Both the position numbers and the translations under genes were made by a program. A DNA stretch of 64,000 bases from NCBI RefSeq assembly GCF_001592305.1, contig NZ_BCWR01000006.1, positions 62,001 to 126,000 of the forward strand, given 5' to 3'. Shown here piece by piece: positions 9,203-17,899 of the stretch; positions within the stretch are counted from its first letter, which is position 1, and every line of letters begins with the position of its first letter. The DNA is from Hydrogenophaga taeniospiralis CCUG 15921 (lineage in GTDB: Bacteria > Pseudomonadota > Gammaproteobacteria > Burkholderiales > Burkholderiaceae_C). The notes under the pieces were generated by a model. That model had not been told where the DNA came from. It saw nothing but the letters and a program-made list of their open reading frames with translations, and did no database searches.

Positions 9203-10659
9203 GGTTTGTCCAATCCGAAACGTTGCATCTTGCTACGCAAACCCACACGCGACAAGCCGAGTTCCTGCGCCGCCCGGGTCTTGTTCCAGCGGTGGCGCAG
9301 CAGGGTTTCGCGCAGCAGCATGGCCTCGATCACGTCCAGCCGTTCGCCCAGCGTGCCGCTTTGCGGAATGGCCGCGGTGAGGTCGTCGGCACCACCCGCG
9401 GCGCGGCCCTGCAACACGCGGCTGGAGAAGGCCGCGGCGTCCAGCCGGGTGCCGTCGTGCAGCGCCAGCGCACGCGCGATCTCGTTGCGCAGCTCGCGGA
9501 TGTTGCCCGGCCAGGGGTAGGCCACGAGGCAGGCCATGGCTTCATCGGGCAGGGTCGCGCCCGGGTGCCCGAGTTCGGCGGCCACGTCCAGCACCAACTG
9601 GCGCGCAATGGGCGGAATGTCGGCCACACGCTCGCGCAGCGGCGGCACGGTGATGGTGATGCCGGCGATGCGGTAGTACAGGTCTTCGCGGAACAGGCCG
9701 TCGCGCACGCGCTGCTCCAGCTGGCGGTGGGTGGCAGCGATCACGCGCACGTCCACCGGCACCGGGCGAGCACCGCCCACGGGCCGCACCTCACCCTCCT
9801 GCAGCACGCGCAGCAACTTCACCTGGAACGCTGGCGAGGTCTCGCCGATTTCATCGAGGAACACCGTGCCGCCGCTGGCGCGCTGGAACAGGCCCGGGTG
9901 GTCTTCGTAGGCGCCGGTGAAGGCACCGCGCTTGTGGCCAAAGAGTTCGGATTCGAGCAGCGAGTCGGGAATCGCGGCGCAGTTTTCCACCACGAAGGGG
10001 CCGGTGAGCCGGGGCGAGGCGTAGTGGATGGCACGCGCCAGCAGTTCCTTGCCGGTGCCCGACTCGCCCAGCACCAGCACCGGGATGTCGTAGCGCGCGG
10101 TGCGCTCGGCCATGGCGCAGACGAGGTCCAGCGGGCTGCCCGGTGCGCGCACGATGCGGTCGAAACCGAAGCTGCTGCGCGCCTGTGCCATCTGTGTGGC
10201 CGTGCGCTGGCGCAGCACGCGGTTGCTGGTGCGCAGCTCCAGGTCGAGCCGGCTGGTCTGGCGCTGCAGCGTCTGCGCTTCCACCGCGTTGCGCACCGAG
10301 TCGAGCAGGTGGTCGGGTGCCCAGGGCTTGAGGATGTACTGGTAGATGCCGGCCTCGTTGATGCCGGCAATGATGTCTTCGGAATCGGTGTAGCCCGAGA
10401 TGACGATGCGCACGGTCTCCGGCCACTGCTCGCGCACCTCTTTGAGAAAGGTCACACCCGTCATCCCGGGCATGCGCTGGTCGCACAGGATCACGCTCAC
10501 CGGCTGGCGCTGCAGCAGACCACGCGCCTCGTCGGCGCTGCTGGCGGTGAAGACCGTGAAATCTTCGTCCAGCGTGCGCCGCATCGCGTCCTGCGAACGC
10601 ACCTCGTCGTCCACCACGAGCACGGTGGGCAGGGCTTCGGGAAGGAGTGGAGGTGTCAC
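9199..10659 (-). CDS. hoxA: HoxA, NtrC-type sigma-54 activator of hydrogenase genes
   Basis: Response regulator of 486 residues. A receiver domain (about 1-125) has the phosphoacceptor D60 in LCDQRMPG. The AAA+ domain has Walker A GESGTGKE at about 198-205 and the sigma-54 contact loop GAFTGA at about 245-250. A Fis-type helix-turn-helix ends the protein (RAAQELGLSRVGLRSKMQR). The likely start is GTG, whose last two bases and the next A form the hypX stop (GTGA overlap). In C. necator HoxA activates in its unphosphorylated form; whether this holds here is not visible. The matching -24/-12 promoter is upstream of hoxK. Confidence 0.95.
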   Translation of the reverse strand: MTPPLLPEALPTVLVVDDEVRSQDAMRRTLDEDFTVFTASSADEARGLLQRQPVSVILCDQRMPGMTGVTFLKEVREQWPETVRIVISGYTDSEDIIAGINEAGIYQYILKPWAPDHLLDSVRNAVEAQTLQRQTSRLDLELRTSNRVLRQRTATQMAQARSSFGFDRIVRAPGSPLDLVCAMAERTARYDIPVLVLGESGTGKELLARAIHYASPRLTGPFVVENCAAIPDSLLESELFGHKRGAFTGAYEDHPGLFQRASGGTVFLDEIGETSPAFQVKLLRVLQEGEVRPVGGARPVPVDVRVIAATHRQLEQRVRDGLFREDLYYRIAGITITVPPLRERVADIPPIARQLVLDVAAELGHPGATLPDEAMACLVAYPWPGNIRELRNEIARALALHDGTRLDAAAFSSRVLQGRAAGGADDLTAAIPQSGTLGERLDVIEAMLLRETLLRHRWNKTRAAQELGLSRVGLRSKMQRFGLDKP

Positions 10660-12545
10660 AGCCGGTGCACCGCGAGGTGCCTCGGGGTCCAGGCGTGCGG
10701 CTGCTTGTGCACGAAGTGGTGGCGCGCCACGTGGTAGCTGGGATCGAAGCCGTAGAAGTTGCGGTGCATGCGCGCCAGTTCCTGTTCACGGTAGTGGGCC
10801 AGCGGTCGGCGGGCTTCGTCCTGCGCGCGCCGGGCCTGTTTGGCCGCCAGCTCTCCGTTCAGATTGTAGGAGGCGGCCAACGCCAGCGCGCGCTCCAGGC
10901 AACGTTCTTCGAAGCCTTCGCGCGCCCCCTCATCGTTGTGGTCGATCAGGCCGATCCGCAGCGCCTCGGCGGCCAGCAGCGGCAGGCGCTGGGCCATCAG
11001 GTCTTTCGCACCGGCCTCACCCAGGCGGCGCGGCAGCAGGTAGGTCCAGTATTCGGAGCCGTACAGGTTGCCCATGTTCTTGTAGTGCGGGTTGAGCACC
11101 ACGCTGCCGTGCGCCCACACCTGGTCGGCCGCCAGCGCGAGAAAGGCACCGCCGGCGCCCGCGTTGCCGCGCAGCACGCTGACCGTGAGCCGGTCGGTGG
11201 TCTGCAGCACACCGAGCGCCACGTCGTTCATGGCCTGGATGTTGCGCCAGGAGGCGTCGGCGGCGCTGTCGCCCGGGCGGTGGGCCGCGGCCTCGATGCT
11301 GTTGAGGTCGATGCCGTTGCTGAAGAAGCCCTCGCCGCCCATCAGCAGCAACACCTGTGTGGGCCGCTCGCGCACCTGCAGCAGCGCGGCGCGCAGGCGC
11401 TCGCAACGCGCGGTGGACATGGCGCCGTTGTAGAAATCGAAGCCCAGGCAGCCCACGCGCGCGCCTTCGGGGCCGTGTTCGGTGTAGCGCAGCTCGCCCC
11501 ATTCGTCGGGCGCGCGCTCCAGCGGCACGGGGCGCTGCGGCAGGCTGGCCGCCTCCGTGGCGAACAGCTCGGCCGCCACCTGCTTGAAACTGCGGTGTGC
11601 CGGGTCCGTCTCTGGCGGATCGACGCGCCGGGCCTGGCCGATCCAGACGCCGCCGTCCACCGTGCGGCGCAGCAGCGCGCCGTCGCGCACGGCCAGCAAG
11701 GCGCCGGGTTCGCCGTCGCTGAATTCGGCCATGGTGGCGACGCTGGCCGGATGCGCATCGCCCAGGTAACAGGGCTGGCCCCAGAGCGCGTCGAGCACAC
11801 CGGGCTGGCCATCGCCGCTGCGAATTTTCGCGAGCACGGTGGCCGTGCTGTCGGTGGCCCAATCAATCGCGCGTTCGCCCTGGCGCAGCAGTGGCTGCCA
11901 TCCACGCCCCCACGCTCCGCCGCTGCGCGGGTCGCTGGACGGGACGCTGCCAGAGTCAGCGTCTATTCGCGCTGTCCAGACGTGCGCAGGCACGTCCGGA
12001 GCCGCGGCGCTCAGCCCCTCGGGGGCTGATTCGCCTTGGGGCGGCCCGGCGGCGAATCGGAGCGGTGGCGCCTCGCGCTCGCCACCGGCGAAGCGCTGCA
12101 CGGCGGCCAGCGTGGCCTGCAACGCGGCCTGCGTGACCTCGCGCCGGTACAGGCTGCCCTTGGTGGCCGGGCGCATGTCAAACGAGGCATGGGCCCAGAC
12201 CGGGCCGGCGTCGAAATCGCCATTGCCCTGCAGCACCGTCACACCCCAGTGCGGCTCGCCGCGCCAGACCGCCCAGTCCAGCGCCGAAGGCCCCTGGTCG
12301 CCCGGCGGGCCGGGGTGCACCACGAGGCAGGTCACGCGCTGCCACACCGTTGGCGGGATGCGGCGCTTGAGAAACGGCGCCAGCACCAGGTCGGGCCGGA
12401 ACAGGGCCACGGCCTCTTCGGTCACGCTGTCGGCGATGTCGAGCTCCACGCTCAGGGTGTGGCCCGCCGCGCGCAGCTCGGCGAAGAGCCGCTGGGTGAG
12501 GCTGTTGAAGCTGTGGCAGAGCAGGAGGATGCGCAAGGGGTTCAT
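10656..12545 (-). CDS. hypX: HypX (HoxX), aerobic CO-ligand synthesis enzyme
   Basis: Two-domain protein (629 residues; about 570-600 is usual). HypX makes the CO ligand of the NiFe site from a formyl group under aerobic conditions. The N-terminal formyl-tetrahydrofolate-type domain has HPGPPGDQGPSALDWA near residue 77. The C-terminal crotonase-like domain has GGEGFFSNGIDLN and RGNAGAGGAFLALAADQVW. About 50 residues (roughly 164-213) encoded by a dispersed repeat interrupt the inter-domain part; their low-complexity sequence has no counterpart in the family as I know it. The start lies 7 bp after the preceding gene's stop. It fits an oxygen-tolerant system. Confidence 0.93.
   Translation of the reverse strand: MNPLRILLLCHSFNSLTQRLFAELRAAGHTLSVELDIADSVTEEAVALFRPDLVLAPFLKRRIPPTVWQRVTCLVVHPGPPGDQGPSALDWAVWRGEPHWGVTVLQGNGDFDAGPVWAHASFDMRPATKGSLYRREVTQAALQATLAAVQRFAGGEREAPPLRFAAGPPQGESAPEGLSAAAPDVPAHVWTARIDADSGSVPSSDPRSGGAWGRGWQPLLRQGERAIDWATDSTATVLAKIRSGDGQPGVLDALWGQPCYLGDAHPASVATMAEFSDGEPGALLAVRDGALLRRTVDGGVWIGQARRVDPPETDPAHRSFKQVAAELFATEAASLPQRPVPLERAPDEWGELRYTEHGPEGARVGCLGFDFYNGAMSTARCERLRAALLQVRERPTQVLLLMGGEGFFSNGIDLNSIEAAAHRPGDSAADASWRNIQAMNDVALGVLQTTDRLTVSVLRGNAGAGGAFLALAADQVWAHGSVVLNPHYKNMGNLYGSEYWTYLLPRRLGEAGAKDLMAQRLPLLAAEALRIGLIDHNDEGAREGFEERCLERALALAASYNLNGELAAKQARRAQDEARRPLAHYREQELARMHRNFYGFDPSYHVARHHFVHKQPHAWTPRHLAVHRL
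11906..12060 (+). repeat. Family A repeat with nested palindromes inside hypX
   Basis: The outer parts match the hoxC and hoxL copies (CCCCCACGCTCCGCCGCTG at one end, CGCCTTGGGGCGGCCCGG at the other). Between them lie about 70 extra bases holding two perfect dyads, GACGCTG/CAGCGTC and ACGTGC/GCACGT. The whole stretch stays open in the hypX frame. Confidence 0.8.
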
Positions 12546-12552
12546 CGAATGG

Positions 12553-13059
12553 TCAGGTGGCGGGGCGCAGCGCCTGCAGCTCGCGCGCGGCCTGCTTGCG
12601 CCCCATGTAGATGGCGAGTTTGGACTCGATGCCGTCGAGTGCGGCGTTGAACTCGGTGGCCGTTCGCGCGGCCAGCAGGGCCTGGGCCACGAGGGGTGTG
12701 TCGGGCCCGAAATGGTTGCCCAGATAGGCCATGGCCTGGCGGCGCAGCGTGTCCAGGCCGGGTCCGGCGGGCGCCGCGTGTGCGAACACGGAACCCGGGA
12801 CAGAGACGGCCCGCTCGGCATCGTTCGCCGGTGGCGCCACAGGCGCGGCACGCGCCACCACCGGCTCGATCAACCCCAGCGCCAGCAACGTGTCCAGATG
12901 CCCCTGCAGCTGCGGCAGACCACGCGCCGCCAGCACGTTCACCGAATCGTTGCCATTGACCATGATCAGCACCGTGCGCGTGGCGGGCGACAGCCCCGCC
13001 TTGCGCTGGGCGATCTCGGCCTTGCCGCTTTCGGTCTTCTGAAACACCCCACTCGACAT
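12553..13059 (-). CDS. Unknown 168-residue protein between hypE and hypX
   Basis: Not a known hydrogenase maturation factor. The protein starts MSSGVFQKTESGKAEIAQRK and the first 80 residues look like a winged-helix N-terminus of a kind I associate with uncharacterised betaproteobacterial proteins; the C-terminal half is helical and ends in a KQAARELQALRP segment. Membrane segments and cysteine motifs are absent. The stop is only 7 bp before the hypX start, which argues for co-transcription and coupled translation, while 164 bp with a repeat separate it from hypE upstream. A role in hydrogenase regulation is possible from position alone, but a stray resident is equally possible. Confidence 0.75.
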   Translation of the reverse strand: MSSGVFQKTESGKAEIAQRKAGLSPATRTVLIMVNGNDSVNVLAARGLPQLQGHLDTLLALGLIEPVVARAAPVAPPANDAERAVSVPGSVFAHAAPAGPGLDTLRRQAMAYLGNHFGPDTPLVAQALLAARTATEFNAALDGIESKLAIYMGRKQAARELQALRPAT

Positions 13060-13143
13060 GCCCGTCTCCTCGTCTCTTTTGTTATGGGCTGGCGAAAACA
13101 ACGACCAACATGCCCCCGCTCCGGAGCGCGTGCAGCGCCTCAC

Positions 13144-13222
13144 CCAGAACGCCGCGGAACCGGCTTTGCCGGGCCGCCAGCGTTGCCCCCTGGGGGGGTG
13201 ACGCCGCAGGCGGCGCGGGGGG
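13144..13222 (+). repeat. Family B repeat between hypE and the 168-residue gene
   Basis: Runs AACGCCGCGGAACCGGC, TTTGCCGGGCCGCCAGCGTT, GCCCCCTGGGGGGG and a GCCGCAGGCGGC dyad. It is almost identical in plan to 62925-63006, where it is also intergenic. It fills most of the 164-bp gap and ends at the hypE stop codon. Confidence 0.75.
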
Positions 13223-13223
13223 A

Positions 13224-14336
13224 TCAACAAATCCGTGGCAGTTGTTCCCCACTCAGCCAGTCCACCACCCGCCGCCCGCCAAAACGCGTGGCCATCTGCA
13301 CGAAGTGGTGCGGGTCGGCCGTCACTTCGCCGATGCGTGCCGCGTCCTGCCCCAGCGGGTGCGTACGCATCGCGGCGAGCACTGTTTCAGCGAATTCGGG
13401 CGACACCACCGCGATCAGCTTGCCTTCGTTGGCGACGTAGAGCGGGTCCAGCCCCAGCAACTCGCAGGCCGCGTCCACCTGCGGCTTGACGGGGATGGCG
13501 GCCTCCTGCAGCAGCATGCCCACACCCGACTGGCGCGCCACCTCGTTGAGCGTGGTGGCGAGGCCGCCGCGCGTGGGGTCGCGCAGCACGCGCACCGCGC
13601 CGGGTGCGGCGGCCAGCATGGCCGCCACCAAGGTGTGCAGCGCGGCGGTGTCGCTCTCGATGGTGGTCTCGAAGGCCAGCGATTCGCGCTTCGAGAGCAC
13701 CGCCACGCCGTGGTCGCCGATGCTGCCCGAGAGCAGCAGCACGTCGCCCGGCCGCGCGTTGCGCCCGCTGATGTGCACGCCCGGCGGCAGCACGCCGACG
13801 CCGGTGGTGCTGATGAACACGCCGTCGCCTTTGCCCTGCTCCACCACCTTGGTGTCGCCGGTGACCACGGGCACGCCGGCCTCGCGCGACGCGGCGGCCA
13901 TGCTCTTCACGATGCGCTGCAGGTCGATCAGCGGGAAGCCTTCTTCGATGATGAAGCTCGCGCTCAGGTACAGCGGCTTTGCGCCCGACATCGCCACGTC
14001 GTTCACCGTGCCGTGCACCGAGAGGCAGCCGATGTCGCCACCGGGGAAGAACAGCGGCGAGATCACGTGACCGTCGGTGGCCATCACGAGGCGGCCCTGC
14101 GCCGGGTCGAAGGCAGGCAGCGCCAGCACCGCACCGTCGTCGCCCTGGCGCAGGAATTCGTTGTCGAAGGCCGCGAGGAACAGCTCCTCGATCAACTGTG
14201 CCGCGGCTTTGCCGCCCGCGCCGTGGCTCATGTCGATGCGGCCGTGTTTGATGTCCAGCGGCCGGATGTAGTTCTTCTTCACCGGCTGGGGCGCGGGCGC
14301 CTCGCCACCGGCCGGTTGTTCGATGTCGGTTCTCAT
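13224..14336 (-). CDS. hypE: HypE, carbamoyl dehydratase for the cyanide ligand
   Basis: PurM-like maturation protein (370 residues). It dehydrates the carbamoyl group placed on its C-terminal cysteine by HypF to a thiocyanate, the source of the CN ligands of the Fe atom. The C-terminus PRIC carries the acceptor Cys as the last residue. MSHGAGGKAAAQLIEE, VTGDTKVVEQGKGD and RDPTRGGLATTLNE are the family signatures. The N-terminal extension of about 30 residues (Gln/Pro/Ala-rich) is slightly long. The ATG overlaps the hypD stop by 4 bp. The longer open frame upstream is a shadow of hypD. Confidence 0.96.
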   Translation of the reverse strand: MRTDIEQPAGGEAPAPQPVKKNYIRPLDIKHGRIDMSHGAGGKAAAQLIEELFLAAFDNEFLRQGDDGAVLALPAFDPAQGRLVMATDGHVISPLFFPGGDIGCLSVHGTVNDVAMSGAKPLYLSASFIIEEGFPLIDLQRIVKSMAAASREAGVPVVTGDTKVVEQGKGDGVFISTTGVGVLPPGVHISGRNARPGDVLLLSGSIGDHGVAVLSKRESLAFETTIESDTAALHTLVAAMLAAAPGAVRVLRDPTRGGLATTLNEVARQSGVGMLLQEAAIPVKPQVDAACELLGLDPLYVANEGKLIAVVSPEFAETVLAAMRTHPLGQDAARIGEVTADPHHFVQMATRFGGRRVVDWLSGEQLPRIC

Positions 14337-15496
14337 GGGGTGACCTCTTCGGTGGCGGTGGCGGCGACGATGGGGATGTCGCGGAAACGGCCGTAGGTGT
14401 AGTGCGCGGCGCAAGCGCCTTCGCTCGACACCATGCAGGAGCCGACCGGGTTTTCCGGCGTGCAGACGGTGCCGAAAATCTTGCAGTCGGTCGGCTTCTT
14501 CACGCCACGGAGGATAGCGCCGCACTCGCAGGCCTTGTTGTCGGCCACGGGCGTGTAGCTCAGGTCGAAACGGCGTTCGGCGTCGAAGGCGGCAAAGGCC
14601 TCCCGGATCTTGAGCGCGCTGTAGGGCACCTCGCCCAGGCCACGCCACTCGAAGCTCGGCCGCAGCTCGAACACCTCGGACACCAGGGCCTGCGCCTTGA
14701 GGTTGCCCTCGGGCGTGACCGCGCGGGTGAATTCGTTTTCCACGTGGGCGCGGCCCTCGTTGACCTGGCGCACCAGCATCAGGATCGCCTGCATCACGTC
14801 CAGCGGTTCGAAGCCGGCGATCACCACCGGCTTGCGGTACTCCTCGGCGAAGTGGTCGTAGGGCGCGGAGCCGATGACGATGCTCACGTGCGCCGGGCCG
14901 ATGAAGCCGTCGATGGGCACGGTGCCGAGCTGGCGCACCTCGGGCGATTCGAGGATGTGGGTGATGGCCGAGGGCGTGAGCACGTGGCAGCACAACACAC
15001 TGAAGTTGGCCAGTCCCTCGCGCGCCGCGTCGCGGATGGCGAGCGCCGTGGGCGGCGTGGTGGTCTCGAAACCGATGGCGAAGAACACCACCTCGCGCTG
15101 CGGGTTCGCGCGTGCGATGGCCATGGCGTCGGCGGCGGAATAGACCATGCGGATGTCGCCGCCGCGCGCCTTGGCCTTGATGAGCGAGAGACTGTCGGAG
15201 GCCGGCACGCGCATGGTGTCGCCGTAGGTGCAGACGATGGCGCCACGCTCCAGCGCGAGGCGGATCGCGAGGTCGATGCGGCCGATGGGCAGCACGCAGA
15301 CCGGGCAGCCCGGGCCGTGGATCATGCGCACGTTGGTCGGCAGCAGCTCCAGCACGCCGTAGCGGCTGATGGCGTGTGTGTGACCACCGCAGAACTCCAT
15401 GAAGCTGTAGCGGCGGTCCGGGTGCGCTTCGGCAGCGATGCGCGCGCCAATCTGGCGGGCGAGATCGCCGTCGCGGAATTCGTCGATGTATTTCAT
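14333..15496 (-). CDS. hypD: HypD, scaffold for Fe(CN)2CO assembly
   Basis: [4Fe-4S] protein of 387 residues. With HypC it forms the platform on which the Fe(CN)2CO unit is built. The FMEFCGGHTHAISRYG motif (key Cys), GPGCPVCVLP and the C-terminal cluster cysteines in CECGAILRG, CKIFGTVCTPENPVGSCMV are all present. It overlaps hypC and hypE by 4 bp each, so hypC-D-E are translationally coupled. Confidence 0.97.
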   Translation of the reverse strand: MKYIDEFRDGDLARQIGARIAAEAHPDRRYSFMEFCGGHTHAISRYGVLELLPTNVRMIHGPGCPVCVLPIGRIDLAIRLALERGAIVCTYGDTMRVPASDSLSLIKAKARGGDIRMVYSAADAMAIARANPQREVVFFAIGFETTTPPTALAIRDAAREGLANFSVLCCHVLTPSAITHILESPEVRQLGTVPIDGFIGPAHVSIVIGSAPYDHFAEEYRKPVVIAGFEPLDVMQAILMLVRQVNEGRAHVENEFTRAVTPEGNLKAQALVSEVFELRPSFEWRGLGEVPYSALKIREAFAAFDAERRFDLSYTPVADNKACECGAILRGVKKPTDCKIFGTVCTPENPVGSCMVSSEGACAAHYTYGRFRDIPIVAATATEEVTP

Positions 15497-15732
15497 GGCT
15501 GGACCTCCGCGCCTTCAAGCGCCTGCATCTCGGCAAACAAGGCCAGGGTCTTCTCAGCTTCCTCCGGGTCGATCACGCCGATGGCGTGGCCCACGTGCAC
15601 GATCACGTAGTCGCCCACCTGCACGTCGGCCACCAGGGCGATGGAAATTTCCTTGCGGATGCCGCCGAGGTTCACCACAGCCTGGTCGTTGGGGCGCAGC
15701 TCCACCAGGAGCGCGGGAATGGCTAGACACAT
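15493..15732 (-). CDS. hypC: HypC, chaperone and Fe-carrier
   Basis: Small maturation chaperone (79 residues) that carries the Fe(CN)2CO unit from HypD to hydrogenase large subunits. The essential N-terminal Cys is in MCLAIPA, followed by the beta-barrel core with VGDYVIVHVGHAIG and the C-terminal DPEEAEKTLAL helix. The start is the only one that places Cys at position 2. It overlaps the end of hypF by 10 bp and the start of hypD by 4 bp. A paralogue, HoxL, is encoded at 21797-22210 for the membrane-bound enzyme. Confidence 0.96.
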   Translation of the reverse strand: MCLAIPALLVELRPNDQAVVNLGGIRKEISIALVADVQVGDYVIVHVGHAIGVIDPEEAEKTLALFAEMQALEGAEVQP

Positions 15733-16874
15733 GGTTCGGGTTCCTTCGTGGTGTGTTCTTGTGGGGCGGTCGCGACCAGCTGCTGGGCGGCGACCCAAGC
15801 CTGGCCGAGCGCGAGACCGGCGTCGCCGCAGCCTTTTTCGAGTGGCCTGTGCACTCGCAACACTGCCGCCTGCAAGCGCGTGGTCACGCGCTCACGCAGG
15901 ACGCGGTTGAAGAAGCAGCCGCCACCGAGACACACGTCGCGGCTGCCGCGTTCCATGGCGGCACGGACAGCCCAGTCGGCCAGCGCGTCGGCCAGCGCGA
16001 GGTGGAAGCCCGCGGCGGCTGCGTCCACGCCATCGGGGCTGGCGTCGAACAGCGCGGGCATGAGGCCGCGCAGGTCGAGACGGTTCTGGGCGTCGATGCG
16101 CACGCCGTGCAGTGGTTCGGAGTGGGGGTTTTGTTCGAGCCAGCGCGCAGCGGCGGCTTCGAGCGCGATGGCGGCTTGTGCTTCGTCGGCCTGGCGAACG
16201 CTCAGACCCAACGCGCCGGCCGCCGCGTCGAACCAGCGGCCGGTGCTGCTGGTGGCCGGGCAGTTCAGGTTTTTGGCCAGCATCTGCTGCACGCCAGCGG
16301 CCACCGCCTCACCGACTTGCGGCGCGAAGCGTGAAGCGATCTGCTCACCACGGCCCATCGCGTGCAGCGCGCTCGCCGCCATGCGCCAGGGCTCGCGTGC
16401 GGCGCGGTCGCCGCCGGGCAGCGCCAGCGGCACCAGGTGGCCGAGGCGCTGCCACTGCACGCCGTCCACCCAGAGCAGTTCACCGCCCCAGGCTTGGCCG
16501 TCGGTGCCCAGGCCCACGCCGTCGAGCGCGAGGCCGATGACCGGGCCGTTGATGCCGTGCTCAGCGACAACAGCAGCGATGTGCGCGTGGTGGTGCTGCA
16601 CGCCGATGGCGGGCACGCCCAGCGAACTGGCGAGCTGCACCGCGAGCTGGGTACTGAAGAAGTCGGGGTGCAGGTCGTGCGCCACGGCGGCGATGGGCGC
16701 GCCGTGGCCGGCCAGCAGGGCCTCCACCGAGGCTTCGAGCGCGGCGCAGGCCGCCGGGTCGCTGAGATCACCGTGCACCGCCGACCAGATCGGTGTGCCA
16801 TCCACCAGCAGGCAGGCGGCGTTCTTCAACCAGGCGCCGCAGGCGAGCACTGGGGGCAAAGGTGCGGTGTTCAT
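15723..16874 (-). CDS. hypF: Truncated HypF (HypF1-type), Kae1-like carbamoyl-transfer domain only
   Basis: 383 residues against about 750 for full HypF. Only the C-terminal Kae1/TobZ-like domain is present: HHHAHIAAVVAEHG (metal ligands), GLALDGVGLGTDG, CPATSSTGRWFDAAAGALGL and GGGCFFNRVLRE. The N-terminal acylphosphatase, zinc-finger and YrdC domains that activate carbamoyl phosphate are missing. C. necator has a similar short HypF1 in its membrane-bound hydrogenase cluster, so this is a known form and not necessarily a broken gene. A full-length hypF elsewhere in the genome would be expected to help. It starts 13 bp after hypB. Confidence 0.92.
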   Translation of the reverse strand: MNTAPLPPVLACGAWLKNAACLLVDGTPIWSAVHGDLSDPAACAALEASVEALLAGHGAPIAAVAHDLHPDFFSTQLAVQLASSLGVPAIGVQHHHAHIAAVVAEHGINGPVIGLALDGVGLGTDGQAWGGELLWVDGVQWQRLGHLVPLALPGGDRAAREPWRMAASALHAMGRGEQIASRFAPQVGEAVAAGVQQMLAKNLNCPATSSTGRWFDAAAGALGLSVRQADEAQAAIALEAAAARWLEQNPHSEPLHGVRIDAQNRLDLRGLMPALFDASPDGVDAAAAGFHLALADALADWAVRAAMERGSRDVCLGGGCFFNRVLRERVTTRLQAAVLRVHRPLEKGCGDAGLALGQAWVAAQQLVATAPQEHTTKEPEPCV

Positions 16875-16887
16875 GGCGGGCGGCGGG

Positions 16888-17880
16888 TCAGAGTGTGGCG
16901 TCTGCAGACAACGCTGCGCGCGCTCGCGCGAGTTCGGCTTCCAGCTGCGCCACACGATCCCGCAGCGCCGCTTCGGATGCCGAAGGCGCGGGCTCTTCGT
17001 GGTGGTGATGGCCGTGGCCCATGGCGTGGTCCAGCCAGTGCAGCCAGGCGTCCATGCCTTCGCCGGTGGTGGCCGAGAGCTGCAGGATCTCGATGGTGGG
17101 GTTCACGCGGCGGGCGAGTTCGATGCAGCGCGCGACGTCGAATTTCACGTGCGGCAGCAGGTCGGTCTTGTTGAGGATCATGAGCTGTGCCGCCGCGAAC
17201 ATGTCGGGGTACTTGAGCGGCTTGTCTTCGCCCTCGGTCACCGAAAGGATGGCGACCTTGGCGGCTTCGCCCAGGTCCCACACGGCGGGGCAGACCAGGT
17301 TGCCCACGTTTTCGATGAACAGCAGGCTATGTTCGTCGCCGTGGTGGTGACCGTGCGAGTGGCCATGCCCGAGATCGTGATGGTCATGACTGTGCAACTG
17401 CGCGAAGGCTTCGCTCACCATGGGCGCGTCGAGGTGGCAGCCCTTGCCGGTGTTGACCTGGATCGCGGGCGCGCCGGTGGCGCGGATGCGGTCGGCATCG
17501 AAGCTGGTCTGCTGGTCGCCTTCGATCACCGCGACGTGCAGGCCGGGCGCGTGGGCCTTGAGCGCTTCGATGGTCGCGCAGAGCAGCGTGGTCTTGCCCG
17601 AGCCGGGGCTCGACACGAAGTTGAGCGCGGTCACACCGTGCGCTTCAAAGTGGGACCGGTTCTGCAACGCCACGCGGTTGTTGGCGCCGAGGATGTCGGT
17701 CTCCAGCTTGATGGCGCGCGCCTGGCTCATGCCCGGCACCGAGACGCGGGCCGCACCCGCGCCGAAATGCAGGTCGCCGTTGCCGGGGTTCACCTGCACC
17801 ACGCCGGCCTCGCCCTCGTGGGAATGGATATGCCGGGCATGGGCCGGGCTGTTGTCACTGCATCCACAAACGACACACAT
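16888..17880 (-). CDS. hypB: HypB, nickel-insertion GTPase with internal His-rich insert
   Basis: SIMIBI GTPase (330 residues) that delivers nickel to large subunits together with HypA. The N-terminus MCVVCGC is the high-affinity metal motif. The P-loop GSGKT is at about 93-97, NKTD at about 237-240, and the metal site at the dimer interface uses C148, H149 and C197. A His-rich stretch (about 163-184, with [14 protein letters not shown]) interrupts the G domain between these ligands. A second His cluster ([10 protein letters not shown]) is near 286-294, followed by a short coiled coil at the C-terminus. His-rich parts are usually N-terminal. It lies 19 bp after hypA. Confidence 0.95.
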   Translation of the reverse strand: MCVVCGCSDNSPAHARHIHSHEGEAGVVQVNPGNGDLHFGAGAARVSVPGMSQARAIKLETDILGANNRVALQNRSHFEAHGVTALNFVSSPGSGKTTLLCATIEALKAHAPGLHVAVIEGDQQTSFDADRIRATGAPAIQVNTGKGCHLDAPMVSEAFAQLHSHDHHDLGHGHSHGHHHGDEHSLLFIENVGNLVCPAVWDLGEAAKVAILSVTEGEDKPLKYPDMFAAAQLMILNKTDLLPHVKFDVARCIELARRVNPTIEILQLSATTGEGMDAWLHWLDHAMGHGHHHHEEPAPSASEAALRDRVAQLEAELARARAALSADATL

Positions 17881-17899
17881 GGTCTGTCTCCTGGTTCAC

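Noticed and set aside
7388..9520. 710-residue plus-strand open frame opposite hoxF
   Set aside because: Long antisense frames are common in GC-rich DNA. It has Arg/Gly/Val-rich shadow composition and no domain, and hoxF on the other strand is certain.
13224..15536. 770-residue open frame suggesting a HypD-HypE fusion
   Set aside because: The N-terminal half is a frame shadow of hypD. HypE begins at 14336.
16888..17880. HypB C-terminal His cluster as a cloning-tag-like artefact
   Set aside because: It is followed by more coding sequence with a coiled coil, and His-rich tracts are normal in HypB.
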